Assembly (NCBI RefSeq): GCF_000714545.1
Contig: NZ_AUNB01000095.1
Location: 1-64,000 of the forward strand
Direction of reading: 5' to 3'
Length of the DNA stretch: 64,000 nucleotides
Origin: Thioclava indica
GTDB lineage: Bacteria > Pseudomonadota > Alphaproteobacteria > Rhodobacterales > Rhodobacteraceae
Below, one piece after another: positions 35,525 to 44,500 of this stretch (within the stretch, counting starts at the first letter, position 1; every line of letters starts with the position of its first letter). A program made the translations under genes and the position numbers. The notes under the pieces were generated by a model. It was not told the origin of the DNA. It was given only the letters and a program-made list of their open reading frames with translations, and made no database searches.

Positions 35525-35546
35525 ACCGGCCCCCCGCAGGGCCGGT
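35525..35546 (+). terminator. Terminator hairpin after dgoA
   Basis: A perfect 8-bp stem ACCGGCCC / GGGCCGGT with a 6-nt loop, 15 bp after the dgoA stop, between convergent operons. The downstream strand has only short T runs. Confidence 0.65.
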
Positions 35547-35602
35547 TCCCGCTTTCGCTGAATATTACGCACGCGGCAAATCGCCGGAGCAAAACGCCAG
35601 TG

Positions 35603-36361
35603 CTAACCGGCCGTTCCGGCGGATTTCAGGGTGGCGATAAAACGCGCCGTGCGCTCTTGTGTCGGGGCGTCAAACAGCGCACGGGCGGGGCCGGTCTCTA
35701 CGACTTGGCCGCCGTCAAGAACAATCACCGTCTCGGCGATCTGCGAGGCCAGCCGCAGATCATGCGTCGCCATCACCATCGTTGTGCCCTCACGCGCGAG
35801 TTGGGCCAGCACGTCCACGACTTCCGCCGCCAGTTCGGGATCAAGCGCCGATGTGGGCTCGTCGCATAAAAGAACGCGCGGCGATGGGGCGAGGGCGCGC
35901 GCAATCGCGATGCGTTGTTGCTGTCCACCCGACAGCGTCGCGGGCCAGGCATCCGCCTTATGGGCCATGCCCACTTTCTCCAATAATGCCATCGCACGAG
36001 ACCGCGCCTTTTCGGCCGGCCAGTTCAGAACAGTCACCAGCCCCTCCATCACATTTTCAAGGGCGGTCCGATGCGGAAAGAGCTGAAAATTCTGAAAGAC
36101 CATGCCGGTCTGCTGCCGGATCAGCTGTATTTGCGGGCGCGTCAGACGGCGCCCCTCAGAGAAGGTCACTTGCGCCTCTCCGATCTTGAGCGTCCCGCTT
36201 GACGGCATTTCCAGCAGGTTGATGCAGCGCAAAAGCGTGCTTTTTCCACCCCCGGACGGCCCGATGAGCGCCGTCACCGAGCCTTCTTGCAACTTGAGCG
36301 AGATGTCGGACAGGACGGTATTTGTACCAAATGCCTTCGTGATGCCTGATAGTTCGATCAT
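35603..36361 (-). CDS. Amino acid ABC transporter ATPase, cystine type
   Basis: A 252-residue ATPase of the polar amino acid group: Walker A GPSGGGKST, signature LSGGQQQR, Walker B VLLCDEPTSALDPE, switch ATHDLRLA. ATG 36361 (MIELSGITK) is preferred; a longer frame from 36439 lies inside the permease gene. Last gene of a three-gene operon (binding protein, permease, ATPase), overlapping the permease stop by 4 bp. Confidence 0.91.
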   Translation of the reverse strand: MIELSGITKAFGTNTVLSDISLKLQEGSVTALIGPSGGGKSTLLRCINLLEMPSSGTLKIGEAQVTFSEGRRLTRPQIQLIRQQTGMVFQNFQLFPHRTALENVMEGLVTVLNWPAEKARSRAMALLEKVGMAHKADAWPATLSGGQQQRIAIARALAPSPRVLLCDEPTSALDPELAAEVVDVLAQLAREGTTMVMATHDLRLASQIAETVIVLDGGQVVETGPARALFDAPTQERTARFIATLKSAGTAG

Positions 36362-37038
36362 GTGCGCCCCTCCAGAAAACCGCCATACTGGCCCAGCCGC
36401 TTTTCCAGCCGTCCTTGCAACGCAGACAGCACCGAGCACAGCGCGAGATAGATCAGCGCCGCCTCGACATACAGGACCAGCGGCTCATAGGTCGTCGCGA
36501 CAATGCGTTGCGCCGCCTGAAACAGCTCGGGCACGGTGATGGCGGCGGCCAGCGAGGTGTCTTTGACAAGCGAGATGAAGCTGTTGGACAATGGCGGCAC
36601 CGCGACGCGGGCGGCTTGGGGCATGATTGTGCGCTTCATCGTCTGACGCCAGTTCATGCCGATCGAATAGGAGGCTTCCCATTGCCCCTTGGGCACCGAT
36701 GAAATCACCGCGCGTAAGATTTCGGAGGTATAGGCCCCGACATTCAAGGTGAAACCGATCATTCCCGCGACAAAAGCATCAAGGGTGATGCCCAGACTTG
36801 GCAGGCCGTAAAAGATCAGGAAAAGCTGCACCAGCAGCGGCGTGCCCCGGATGACCCAGACGTAGAACCGCACGATCCAGACCAGGGGACGCGGCCCGAA
36901 CAAACGGATCACCGCACACAGCAGCCCCAACGCAAGGCCTAAGGTGAAGGTGATGAGAGTAAGCGGGATTGTGTAGGTCAGCGTCGCGCGCAAAAGCGGC
37001 GCGAGCGAACTCCACATCAATGGCAACCAATCGGACAT
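36358..37038 (-). CDS. Amino acid ABC transporter permease, cystine type
   Basis: A 226-residue permease of the HisM/YecS group with about five membrane segments; WVIRGTPLLVQLFLIFYGLP is the typical family segment, and the EAA-type loop runs through GQWEASYSIGMNWRQTMKR. It pairs with the downstream ATPase and upstream binding protein. Confidence 0.92.
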   Translation of the reverse strand: MSDWLPLMWSSLAPLLRATLTYTIPLTLITFTLGLALGLLCAVIRLFGPRPLVWIVRFYVWVIRGTPLLVQLFLIFYGLPSLGITLDAFVAGMIGFTLNVGAYTSEILRAVISSVPKGQWEASYSIGMNWRQTMKRTIMPQAARVAVPPLSNSFISLVKDTSLAAAITVPELFQAAQRIVATTYEPLVLYVEAALIYLALCSVLSALQGRLEKRLGQYGGFLEGRT

Positions 37039-37063
37039 GCCCGATCCTTTCCCGTGCGGGGCA

Positions 37064-37080
37064 GGGGGGCGATGCCCCCC
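37064..37080 (-). terminator. Intercistronic hairpin after the cystine-type binding protein
   Basis: A perfect GC-only stem GGGGGGC / GCCCCCC with a 3-nt loop, between the binding-protein stop and the permease start. It would favour binding-protein expression over the membrane parts. Confidence 0.65.
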
Positions 37081-37090
37081 GATGCCTCTG

Positions 37091-37861
37091 TTACTTTGAG
37101 ACGTCTTCGCCGAAATATGCTTGCGAAATCTTGAGATAGGTTCCGTCGGCCTTCATCGCGTCCAGCGCCTCATTGATCGCGGCCAGAAGTTCGGGTTGGT
37201 TCTTGGCGATGAGGACGCCGGAATAATCCGCATTCGGCAGCGTTGCGACCAGCTTCACAGGGGCGTCCGGCTTGTGCTTTTTGAAATCGAGATACGACAG
37301 GCTGTCATTCACGGTCGCATCCGCGCGATGCTGCAAAACCAGTGCGATCGACTGCGCAAACCCGTCCGTGCCGGTCAGCGTGGCACCATTGCGCGTGGCG
37401 ATCGCTCCGTAATTGCTTGAGAGGGACTGGGCCGCAGTCTTGCCTTCGAGATCGGAGAAATCCTTGATGGCAGTATCGTCGCTGCGCACGATCAGCGCAG
37501 CCTTTGAGGCAATGTAGGGCTGCGAGAAGTCGTATTTCTTTTTGCGCGCCGGCGTGATGCCAACCTCGTTGATCACCGCGTCATAGCGATCGGCATCGAT
37601 CCCCGCGATCAGGCCGTCCCAGCGACCTTCGAGAAACGCGACCTTAACGCCCAATCTCGCCCCGATGGCACGCGCGATTGCGACATCAAAACCGGTGAGC
37701 TTGCCGGATGCGTCGTGATAGGTGAAGGGCGGGTAGGTGCCTTCGGTCCCGACGCGAAACACCCCGGTTTTCTGGATCTCGGCCAGCGTTGCTGCCTGGG
37801 TGGTGGTTGCGGAAACGACGGCAAGCGTTGCGATGGCAATGAGCGTGCGAACAGGGGTCAT
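37091..37861 (-). CDS. Amino acid ABC transporter substrate-binding protein, probably cystine (FliY/TcyJ-like)
   Basis: A 256-residue periplasmic protein with a Sec signal peptide (cleavage near TQA-AT). The segments GTEGTYPPFTYHD, LTGFDVAIARAIGARLGV, WDGLIAGIDADRYDAVINEV and RKKKYDFSQPY closely follow cystine-binding FliY. Cystine uptake would fit the strong sulfur theme of the region, but other polar amino acids are possible. It heads its operon. The 352-bp gap to ugpB (37862-38213) holds the Pho box at 38129 and, nearer this gene, only AT-richer sequence around 37970 with short CGAAT/ATTCG repeats. Confidence 0.85.
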   Translation of the reverse strand: MTPVRTLIAIATLAVVSATTTQAATLAEIQKTGVFRVGTEGTYPPFTYHDASGKLTGFDVAIARAIGARLGVKVAFLEGRWDGLIAGIDADRYDAVINEVGITPARKKKYDFSQPYIASKAALIVRSDDTAIKDFSDLEGKTAAQSLSSNYGAIATRNGATLTGTDGFAQSIALVLQHRADATVNDSLSYLDFKKHKPDAPVKLVATLPNADYSGVLIAKNQPELLAAINEALDAMKADGTYLKISQAYFGEDVSK

Positions 37862-38128
37862 CGGAGATACCTTTGTGATGCATGAAAGCGCCGGTCCCGA
37901 AATACGACAGCGCAGGGGTGGTAGTTAGGGATCGTGTTTGACAAAGTCGATGACACGCTTAGCGAATTGATAACATTCGACATTTATTCGTTTTGCTCCG
38001 CCAGGATTGGAACGGAAATCACCGAACATGGCGCCCGAAGGGATGCCGTTCCACTGACATAGCGACCGCCGCGGCGTCGCTGCACAGGTCGACGGCTTTG
38101 GCTGCCCGAGCGCAGCAAACCCGCGCAT

Positions 38129-38157
38129 CTGTCACGTAGGTTTCACATCCCTGTCAA
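38129..38157 (+). promoter_or_regulatory. Tandem Pho box (PhoB-binding site) upstream of ugpB
   Basis: Three 7-mers at exact 11-bp spacing: CTGTCAC (38129), GTTTCAC (38140) and CTGTCAA (38151). This is the classical PhoB direct-repeat arrangement. It ends 57 bp before the ugpB ATG, so the ugp operon should be induced by phosphate starvation. Confidence 0.85.
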
Positions 38158-38213
38158 CTGTGTGTTGCAACTTGCATCGATGGTCCGCTCCAGAACAATT
38201 CCAGGAGCTTCAC

Positions 38214-39509
38214 ATGTTCAAATCCGCATCCTTCGCCGCGTTGGCGTTGACGTTCACAGCCTCGGCTGCGCTGGCACAAACCGACATCACCTGGTGGCAC
38301 GGTATGGGCGGGCGCAATGGCGAAGTCATCAACGAGATTTCGCAGAAATTCAACGAAAGCCAGCAGGCCTGCCATCTGACGCCGGTCTCGAAGGGCACCT
38401 ATGAAGAGGCGCTGGCCTCGGGGATTGCGGCGTTCCGTTCGGGTGAACAGCCCAATATCTTGCAAGTGTTTGACGCAGGTGCGGCCACGATCATCAATGC
38501 CAAGGGCGCGACGATCCCGGCAGAAGACCTGATCAATGGCGCTGGTGAGACGTTCAATCGCGATGACTTCATTAATGGCGTGCGCCATTTTTATGCTGAC
38601 AGCTCGGGCAAGTTCATCGGGATGCCGTTCAACTCTTCGGCGCCGATCATGTATATCAACACCGAAGCCTTCAAAAAGGCCGGGGTCGAGCCGCCCAAGA
38701 CCTGGGAAGATTTCGAAAAAGTCGCGCCCAAGCTGAAGGCGGCGGGCTATCTGCCGCTGACCGCTTCGCAGCTGACCTGGATGATGGTCGAGAATTTCAA
38801 ATCGCGCAACAACCAGCAATTTGCGACCAATAACAACGGTTATGACGCGATCCAAGACACCAAGCTGATCGTCAATGACGACGCTCAGGTGATGATGTTC
38901 GACAAGCTTAAGGAATGGGCCGACGAAGGATATTACGGATTTTACGGCGCGGGCTGGGGGGACAACCTCAAGCCGTTCGAAGAGGGTAAGTCGGCGATGT
39001 GGATCGGCTCTTCTGGCAGCTTCGGGGGCTTGCAGAAATCGGCCACAATGGCGTTTTCGGCCGATTTCATGCCCTATTGGGCCTCGCTTGGCGAGGGCAA
39101 GCAAAGCTTTATCGGCGGCGCTGCTCTGTTCGCGATGGCGGGCAAGCCCGACGATCAGAACAAATGCACTGCGCAGTTCTTTTCGTTCCTGACCTCGCCG
39201 GAAATTCAGGTCTACTGGCATGAAAACACCGGTTATGTGCCGGTCACCACGGCGGCTTATGAACTTGCCAAAAGCCAAGGTTATTATGAGAAAAACCCGG
39301 TGGCCGAGATTGGCATCAAGCAGCTGATGTTGCCGGGCGGCGCGTGGACCAAGGGCTATCGTCTTGGCTTTTACCCGCAGATCCGCAGCGTGATGGAGCG
39401 CGAGTTCAACAAGATCTTCTCGGGCGAGGAAACCCCGAAAGCGGCCTTCGATACGATCGAGAGCGAAGGTAATCAGCTGCTCGCACGGTTTGCCAAAACG
39501 TCCAGCTGA
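38214..39509 (+). CDS. ugpB: sn-Glycerol-3-phosphate ABC transporter substrate-binding protein
   Basis: A 431-residue periplasmic protein with a Sec signal peptide (cleaved near ALA-QT, residue 21). The mature N-terminus TDITWWHGMGGRNGEVINE is the UgpB hallmark; FNSSAPIMYINTEAFKKAG and PGGAWTKGYRLGFYPQIR are further matches. It binds glycerol-3-phosphate or glycerophosphodiesters. ATG 38214 follows CCAGGAG. First gene of ugpBAEC behind a Pho box. Confidence 0.94.
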   Translation: MFKSASFAALALTFTASAALAQTDITWWHGMGGRNGEVINEISQKFNESQQACHLTPVSKGTYEEALASGIAAFRSGEQPNILQVFDAGAATIINAKGATIPAEDLINGAGETFNRDDFINGVRHFYADSSGKFIGMPFNSSAPIMYINTEAFKKAGVEPPKTWEDFEKVAPKLKAAGYLPLTASQLTWMMVENFKSRNNQQFATNNNGYDAIQDTKLIVNDDAQVMMFDKLKEWADEGYYGFYGAGWGDNLKPFEEGKSAMWIGSSGSFGGLQKSATMAFSADFMPYWASLGEGKQSFIGGAALFAMAGKPDDQNKCTAQFFSFLTSPEIQVYWHENTGYVPVTTAAYELAKSQGYYEKNPVAEIGIKQLMLPGGAWTKGYRLGFYPQIRSVMEREFNKIFSGEETPKAAFDTIESEGNQLLARFAKTSS

Positions 39510-39532
39510 CACCGTCCTGTGGACGCAGTCTT

Positions 39533-39562
39533 CCGGCTCCGGATCATCGCATCCGGGGCCGG
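39533..39562 (+). terminator. Intercistronic hairpin between ugpB and ugpA
   Basis: A 12-bp stem CCGGCTCCGGAT / ATCCGGGGCCGG (one G-U pair) with loop CATCGC, followed by CCCTCTTT. It starts 24 bp after the ugpB stop and should attenuate transcription into ugpA. Confidence 0.78.
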
Positions 39563-39608
39563 CCCTCTTTCCCGGCGCGTGCTGCGCCAAGCAAGACAGG
39601 TTTCAGCC

Positions 39609-40580
39609 GTGACTCACACCCCGCTCCCGATTACCGAGAGCCCGCTATCTTTTGCTTCCCGTCTTGCGCGCTGGTGGCGCGGAGGCGATGCGCAACCGGC
39701 CAAGCGCGTGCAATTTGACCGCCCTCTGACGCCTTGGGTGTTCTTGCTGCCCCAACTGGCGGTGGTCGTGATCTTTTTCTACTGGCCCTCAGTGCAGGCG
39801 GTGACCTCGTCCTTCTATATCGAAGACCCCTTCGGCTTTGGTTCGACCTTTGTGGGGCTTGAGAATTACACCGAAGTGCTAAGCAATAATGAATACCGAT
39901 CTACTGCGGGATTTACGCTGTTTTTTGGCATTGTGGTGACGGCGCTGTCACTTGGTTTCGGCCTGCTGCTTGCTGTCAAGGCCGACAAGGTGATCCGCGG
40001 TGCGAGTGCTTATAAAACCGTGCTTATCTCGGTCTATGCAATCGCGCCGCCGGTGGCTGCGCTGATTGGCATGATGCTGTTTGATATGCATATCGGGCCG
40101 TTCACCGAACTTGCCGCACTGTTTGGCTATGATCTCAAGGTTGGCGTGAACTACCGTGATACGGTCTTTGCGCTGATCACAATCGCGGTCTGGAAACAGA
40201 TCCCCTACAATTTCATCTTCTTCCTGTCAGGGCTGCAATCGGTCCCTGTCAGCGTGCGCGAGGCCGCCCTGATCGACGCCCGCTCGGGCTGGCGGCGTTT
40301 TGTCGATGTGACCTTGCCGTTGCTGGCGCCGACCGCGTTTTTCCTGCTGATTATCAACGTCACCTACGCGCTGTTTGACACCTTCGGCATCATTGATGTG
40401 ATCGTGAAGGACAAGCCCGCCAACAACCCGATCACGCTGGTCTACAAGGTCTATCTGGACGGGTTCAAAGGCAATGACATAGGCAGCTCATCTGCGCAGT
40501 CGGTAATTTTGATGGTGCTCGTGACGGTGCTGACAGTGGTGCAGTTCCGCTATCTCGAACGCCGCGTTCATTACGGGTGA
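39609..40580 (+). CDS. ugpA: Glycerol-3-phosphate ABC transporter permease
   Basis: A 323-residue permease with six membrane segments; the coupling loop is VPVSVREAALIDARSGWRRF. The frame is open from a GTG at 39519, but that would translate through the ugpB-ugpA hairpin. GTG 39609 (MTHTPLPITE) is preferred and gives a length close to other UgpA proteins; the ribosome-binding site is weak (CAGG), so the start is uncertain. Confidence 0.9.
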   Translation: MTHTPLPITESPLSFASRLARWWRGGDAQPAKRVQFDRPLTPWVFLLPQLAVVVIFFYWPSVQAVTSSFYIEDPFGFGSTFVGLENYTEVLSNNEYRSTAGFTLFFGIVVTALSLGFGLLLAVKADKVIRGASAYKTVLISVYAIAPPVAALIGMMLFDMHIGPFTELAALFGYDLKVGVNYRDTVFALITIAVWKQIPYNFIFFLSGLQSVPVSVREAALIDARSGWRRFVDVTLPLLAPTAFFLLIINVTYALFDTFGIIDVIVKDKPANNPITLVYKVYLDGFKGNDIGSSSAQSVILMVLVTVLTVVQFRYLERRVHYG

Positions 40581-40584
40581 AGCC

Positions 40585-41427
40585 ATGCAAAAGATAAATC
40601 CTCTCGACCACCTGATCCTTATACTCGGCGCGCTTTTCTTGATCGCGCCGGTGGTGCTTGCGGTCATGTCCTCGACCCATTCCGCAATTGCTATCCACAC
40701 GGGCGGCTTGTTTCTGCTGCCCGGATCGGACGGGTATGAGACCTATCACAAGGTGCTCACCGCAAAGGGCGGCTTTACCGGCAATGTGACCGGCGCGCGG
40801 ATGTTGATGAACTCGATGATCATGGGCGTGGGCTTTGCCGTGGGCAAGATCGTGCTGTCGATGATGGCGGCTTATGCGCTGGTCTATTTCCGTTTCAGGC
40901 TGGCGACGCTGTTCTTCTGGATCATCTTCACGACACTTCTGCTGCCGCTCGAAGTGCGCATCATGCCGTCCTATCAGGTGATGAGCAAACTGCACCTTCT
41001 CAACACCTATACCGGCCTGATCGTGCCGCTTCTGGCCTCGGCCACCGGCACGTTCTACTTCCGCCAGTTCTTCAAATCCGTGCCCGATGAGCTGCTAGAG
41101 GCCGCACGGATCGACGCGGCAGGGCCGTTCAAATTCTTCATCGACATTCTGGTGCCGCTTTCGCGCACGATGATCGCCGCGATTTTCATCATCATGTTCG
41201 TCTATGGCTGGAACCAGTATCTCTGGCCGATCCTGATGACGACGGATGAAAGCTTTTTCACCCTGATGCGCGGGATCAAGGCGATCCTGCAAGTCTGGGT
41301 CGGCAGTCAGATCCCCGATTACAACGAAGCCTTTGCCCTTGCGGTGTTGGCGATGATTCCGCCGGTGCTGGTGGTGGTCATCTTCCAGCGCATGTTCATC
41401 AAGGGCCTGACGGAAAGCGACAAATAA
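40585..41427 (+). CDS. ugpE: Glycerol-3-phosphate ABC transporter permease
   Basis: A 280-residue permease, partner of UgpA; six hydrophobic segments and the coupling loop [20 protein letters not shown]. It begins 4 nt after the ugpA stop and its own stop overlaps the ugpC start (TAATG). Confidence 0.94.
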   Translation: MQKINPLDHLILILGALFLIAPVVLAVMSSTHSAIAIHTGGLFLLPGSDGYETYHKVLTAKGGFTGNVTGARMLMNSMIMGVGFAVGKIVLSMMAAYALVYFRFRLATLFFWIIFTTLLLPLEVRIMPSYQVMSKLHLLNTYTGLIVPLLASATGTFYFRQFFKSVPDELLEAARIDAAGPFKFFIDILVPLSRTMIAAIFIIMFVYGWNQYLWPILMTTDESFFTLMRGIKAILQVWVGSQIPDYNEAFALAVLAMIPPVLVVVIFQRMFIKGLTESDK

Positions 41428-42497
41428 TGGCACAGATTACCCTAAAAGGCGTGGGCAAGACCTATGCGGGCGGCGTCCAGGCGGTCAGCGATGTGAACCT
41501 TGACGTGATCGATCGCGAGTTCGTGGTGCTCGTTGGCCCGTCGGGCTGTGGCAAGTCCACATTGCTGCGTATGGTGGCCGGGCTCGAAGAGATATCGCAA
41601 GGCGAGATCGCGATTGGCCCGCGGGTCGTCAACCGGCTTGAGCCCGCCGAACGCGACATCGCGATGGTGTTTCAGAACTACGCGCTGTATCCGCATATGA
41701 GCGTGCGCGAGAACATGGCCTACGGGCTGAAAAATCGTAAAACGCCCAAGTCCGAGATCGAGGCCCGCGTCGCGCAAGCCGCTCGGATGCTGGAGCTAGG
41801 CCCCTATCTGGATCGCAAGCCGCGCGCACTCTCGGGCGGGCAGCGCCAGCGCGTCGCGATGGGGCGCGCCATCGTGCGCCAGCCTGCGGCGTTTTTGTTT
41901 GATGAACCGCTGTCCAACCTTGATGCCAAGCTGCGCGTGTCGATGCGTGGCGAGATCCGCAAATTGCAGCGCCGTCTGGGGACGACCTCGCTTTATGTGA
42001 CCCATGACCAGCTTGAAGCGATGACACTGGCCGACCGTCTTGTTGTGCTTAATGGCGGGCAGATCGAGCAGGTGGGCTCGCCGCTCGAGGTGTATCATGC
42101 GCCAGCCTCGACCTTTGTTGCGGCTTTCATCGGCGCGCCCGCGATGAACCTGCTCGATGCCTATATCGAGGGCGGACGTGTAAAGCTTGAGGGGCATGAT
42201 ATGGGGCTGGTCGCATTGCCTGACGGGCCGATCACCCTTGGCATTCGTGCCGAAGACCTAAGCATCGGCACGCAGGGGCTGCCCGTCACCCTTGATTATG
42301 TCGAAGAGCTTGGTGCAAATCGCATCGTGCATTGCTTTGCGGGCGGGCAACGTCTGGCACTCATACAGCCGCCCGAAGCGCCCTTGTCCGAGCATATGAC
42401 ACTGCGCGCGCGCCCGCAGGCGCTGCATCTGTTTGATACCACGCGGGGCGCGCGGCTTGTCGCACCCGCGACCCGGATTCCGGAGCCCGTCGCATGA
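41427..42497 (+). CDS. ugpC: Glycerol-3-phosphate ABC transporter ATPase
   Basis: A 356-residue MalK-like ATPase: Walker [10 protein letters not shown], signature LSGGQRQR, Walker [12 protein letters not shown], switch VTHDQLEAM and a C-terminal OB-fold region ([11 protein letters not shown]). Completes the Ugp importer. Its stop overlaps the start of the following phosphodiesterase-like gene (ATGA). Confidence 0.94.
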   Translation: MAQITLKGVGKTYAGGVQAVSDVNLDVIDREFVVLVGPSGCGKSTLLRMVAGLEEISQGEIAIGPRVVNRLEPAERDIAMVFQNYALYPHMSVRENMAYGLKNRKTPKSEIEARVAQAARMLELGPYLDRKPRALSGGQRQRVAMGRAIVRQPAAFLFDEPLSNLDAKLRVSMRGEIRKLQRRLGTTSLYVTHDQLEAMTLADRLVVLNGGQIEQVGSPLEVYHAPASTFVAAFIGAPAMNLLDAYIEGGRVKLEGHDMGLVALPDGPITLGIRAEDLSIGTQGLPVTLDYVEELGANRIVHCFAGGQRLALIQPPEAPLSEHMTLRARPQALHLFDTTRGARLVAPATRIPEPVA

Positions 42498-43477
42498 TCA
42501 GGACCACGACAAAATCCTTACCGCGCGTGCAATGGCCCGATCTGGACGGTGTGGCGCGCGATGCGCAAACGCATGACCGGCTTTGCGCCGGGATTGACGC
42601 GCTGCATCAGATCGAACTGGGCGGCACGGCACCGACAGTTCCGCTTGATTTCCCGATACGGGTCGCGGCCTGGAACCTTGAGCGGTGTCTGGATCCGCAG
42701 GCCTCGGCCAAGGCGTTGCGCGGGCGAGATCTTGTGCTGCTGTCCGAGATGGATTGCGGCATGGCGCGCACCGGACAGGCCCATGGCACGGCCGAGATCG
42801 CGCGTGATCTGGGCATGGCTTATGCCTATGGGATCGAATTTCTCGAACTGGGGCTTGGCTCTGCGATCGAGCGCGCCTTTTGCCTTGATGACGCCAATGC
42901 GCGCGGGTTTCATGGCAATGCCGTTCTGGCAGGCGGGCCGCTGGAACAGGTCTTCGCGCTGCGGTTGCCCGGCCATCGCCAATGGTTCACCGATCCCGAG
43001 CAGCCCCGTCTGGGCGAGCGCCTCGCGATTGGCGCGCAGGTCGCAACCCGTTCAGGGCCGGTACTGGCGATTTCGACCCATCTGGAAAGTGCCTGCCAAG
43101 CCGACCATCGCGCCCGCCAGATGGCCGGATTGATTGCGGAGATCGACGCCAGCTTTCCCGGTCTGCCGGTGCTGATCGGGGGCGATCTGAACACGGGCAA
43201 TCACGCGGGTGGCGATTGGCGCGCCGAGGGATTGTTTGCGCAGGCGCGTGCGGCAGGTTTCACCGTCCACGGCGGTCCCGAAGACATGCCGACCACGCGC
43301 GCCTCGCGTCTCACCCGCTTCCCCGAGCGCGCGATGAAGCTGGACTGGTTCCTGTCGCGCGGACTGGATATGGGCGAGACCCGTATCGCTCCCGCGGTGG
43401 ATGACACCGGCGCGCCGCTTTCGGATCACGAACGGATCGAGGTCGAGATTCTGGGACTGTCAGCCGCGCCGCAATAG
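42494..43477 (+). CDS. Endonuclease/exonuclease/phosphatase-family hydrolase linked to ugp
   Basis: A 327-residue metal-dependent hydrolase of the EEP (DNase I-like) fold. The signature residues are in order: N in VAAWNLER, E in LLSEMD, H in ISTHLES, D-x-N in IGGDLNTG, and the closing D-H in [10 protein letters not shown]. The family cleaves phosphodiesters in nucleic acids, inositol phosphates or phospholipids. There is no signal peptide. Tight coupling to ugpC and the upstream Pho box suggest it acts on glycerophosphodiesters brought in by Ugp, doing the job UgpQ does elsewhere; this is an inference. Confidence 0.82.
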   Translation: MIRTTTKSLPRVQWPDLDGVARDAQTHDRLCAGIDALHQIELGGTAPTVPLDFPIRVAAWNLERCLDPQASAKALRGRDLVLLSEMDCGMARTGQAHGTAEIARDLGMAYAYGIEFLELGLGSAIERAFCLDDANARGFHGNAVLAGGPLEQVFALRLPGHRQWFTDPEQPRLGERLAIGAQVATRSGPVLAISTHLESACQADHRARQMAGLIAEIDASFPGLPVLIGGDLNTGNHAGGDWRAEGLFAQARAAGFTVHGGPEDMPTTRASRLTRFPERAMKLDWFLSRGLDMGETRIAPAVDDTGAPLSDHERIEVEILGLSAAPQ

Positions 43478-43576
43478 CGTCTGGGCCATGTCAGGCCGAG
43501 CCCGTGTCAAAGCCGTATCCGCGCGCGGTTTATCCCGCTCCGGACTGGTCCTGCGGCGTGAATTTTCGATGTCGCC

Positions 43577-44500
43577 TCACATTCCGTCTGCGCATATGGC
43601 GACATGCTGATACCCGTCATTGGCAAGCTGGCGCGCCGCACGCCAGGCCCGCAAACCGCTTGAGCAAAGAAAGACGATGCGCTGATCGGGGGGATGCCGG
43701 ATGTCGACAACGGGCAGGGTATGTGCGGTGCGCAGATCAATCACCCGATCGTGAGGCCCGATCGCGCATTGCGCCACGATTTCGGGGAAAGGGTTTTCAG
43801 GTTCGGGCGCGTCCTCAAAGCGAAACTGCGAAAACCTCCATGTCGTGAAATCGAGCGTCACGATTTGGCCCAAAGGGGAGGGCTGGAGGTTTAGCAGTAC
43901 GGAAAGCGCCATTTGCGCCTGAATCGCACCTAAGGTAGCGACCGCCGGTCCCATTACCCCCGCTGTCGCGCAGGTCGCGGCATGTGATGGCGGATCGGGG
44001 AAAACGGCGCGCAAGCTTGGCGAGGAACCGCAAAAGCCCCCTGCATGGCCTTGACGCCCTAAAACAGACGCGCTCAGAAACGGCTTGCCCATAGCGCGGC
44101 AAAGGTCTGAAAGCGCGTAACTGGTTGCGAAATTATCCGCCGCATCAATCACCAGATCGGCCCCGGCAATCTCGGCCCGTGCATTGGCCGGATCAAGTCG
44201 CGCCACAACCGGACGGATCTGACATTCGCCATTGAGCGCGCGCAGATGTCTTGTTGCGGCCGGGGCTTTGGGCTGGCCCAGATCGTCCATTCGAAACAGG
44301 GTTTGGCGATGCAGGTTATGCTCTTCTACATGATCGCCATCATAAAGGGTAATGCACCCGATACCGGCGCCGGCCAGCAGAGGCAGCACTGTCGCGCCAA
44401 GGCCACCGGCTCCGGCCACCAGAACCTTCGCGGCGGCAAGCCGGTCCTGCCCTGTCGCGCCAATCTCGGGCAGACAAATCTGGCGTGCATACCGGCTCAT
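43577..44500 (-). CDS. thiF: ThiF-type sulfur-carrier adenylyltransferase with rhodanese-like C-terminus
   Basis: A 307-residue protein. The adenylation part has the nucleotide loop GAGGLG at 31-36 and D/N in DAADNFATS; it activates the ThiS C-terminus. The C-terminal ~60 residues end in a rhodanese-like loop C279-S-S-G-L-R, which could carry a persulfide. The zinc C-x-x-C pairs of typical ThiF/MoeB are not present (the first pair region reads PSLRAVF), while C177 in ATCATAGVMG remains. ATG 44500 overlaps the thiE stop (ATGA). Last gene of the thiamine operon. Confidence 0.88.
   Translation of the reverse strand: MSRYARQICLPEIGATGQDRLAAAKVLVAGAGGLGATVLPLLAGAGIGCITLYDGDHVEEHNLHRQTLFRMDDLGQPKAPAATRHLRALNGECQIRPVVARLDPANARAEIAGADLVIDAADNFATSYALSDLCRAMGKPFLSASVLGRQGHAGGFCGSSPSLRAVFPDPPSHAATCATAGVMGPAVATLGAIQAQMALSVLLNLQPSPLGQIVTLDFTTWRFSQFRFEDAPEPENPFPEIVAQCAIGPHDRVIDLRTAHTLPVVDIRHPPDQRIVFLCSSGLRAWRAARQLANDGYQHVAICADGM

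Noticed and set aside
38154-39590. A 478-codon minus-strand frame opposite ugpB
   Set aside because: Antisense shadow of ugpB; it would also run through the ugpB-ugpA hairpin and the ugpB ribosome-binding site.
39519-39608. An earlier GTG start for ugpA
   Set aside because: It has no ribosome-binding site, and the 12-bp hairpin at 39533-39562 would lie inside the coding region; GTG 39609 gives a normal UgpA N-terminus.
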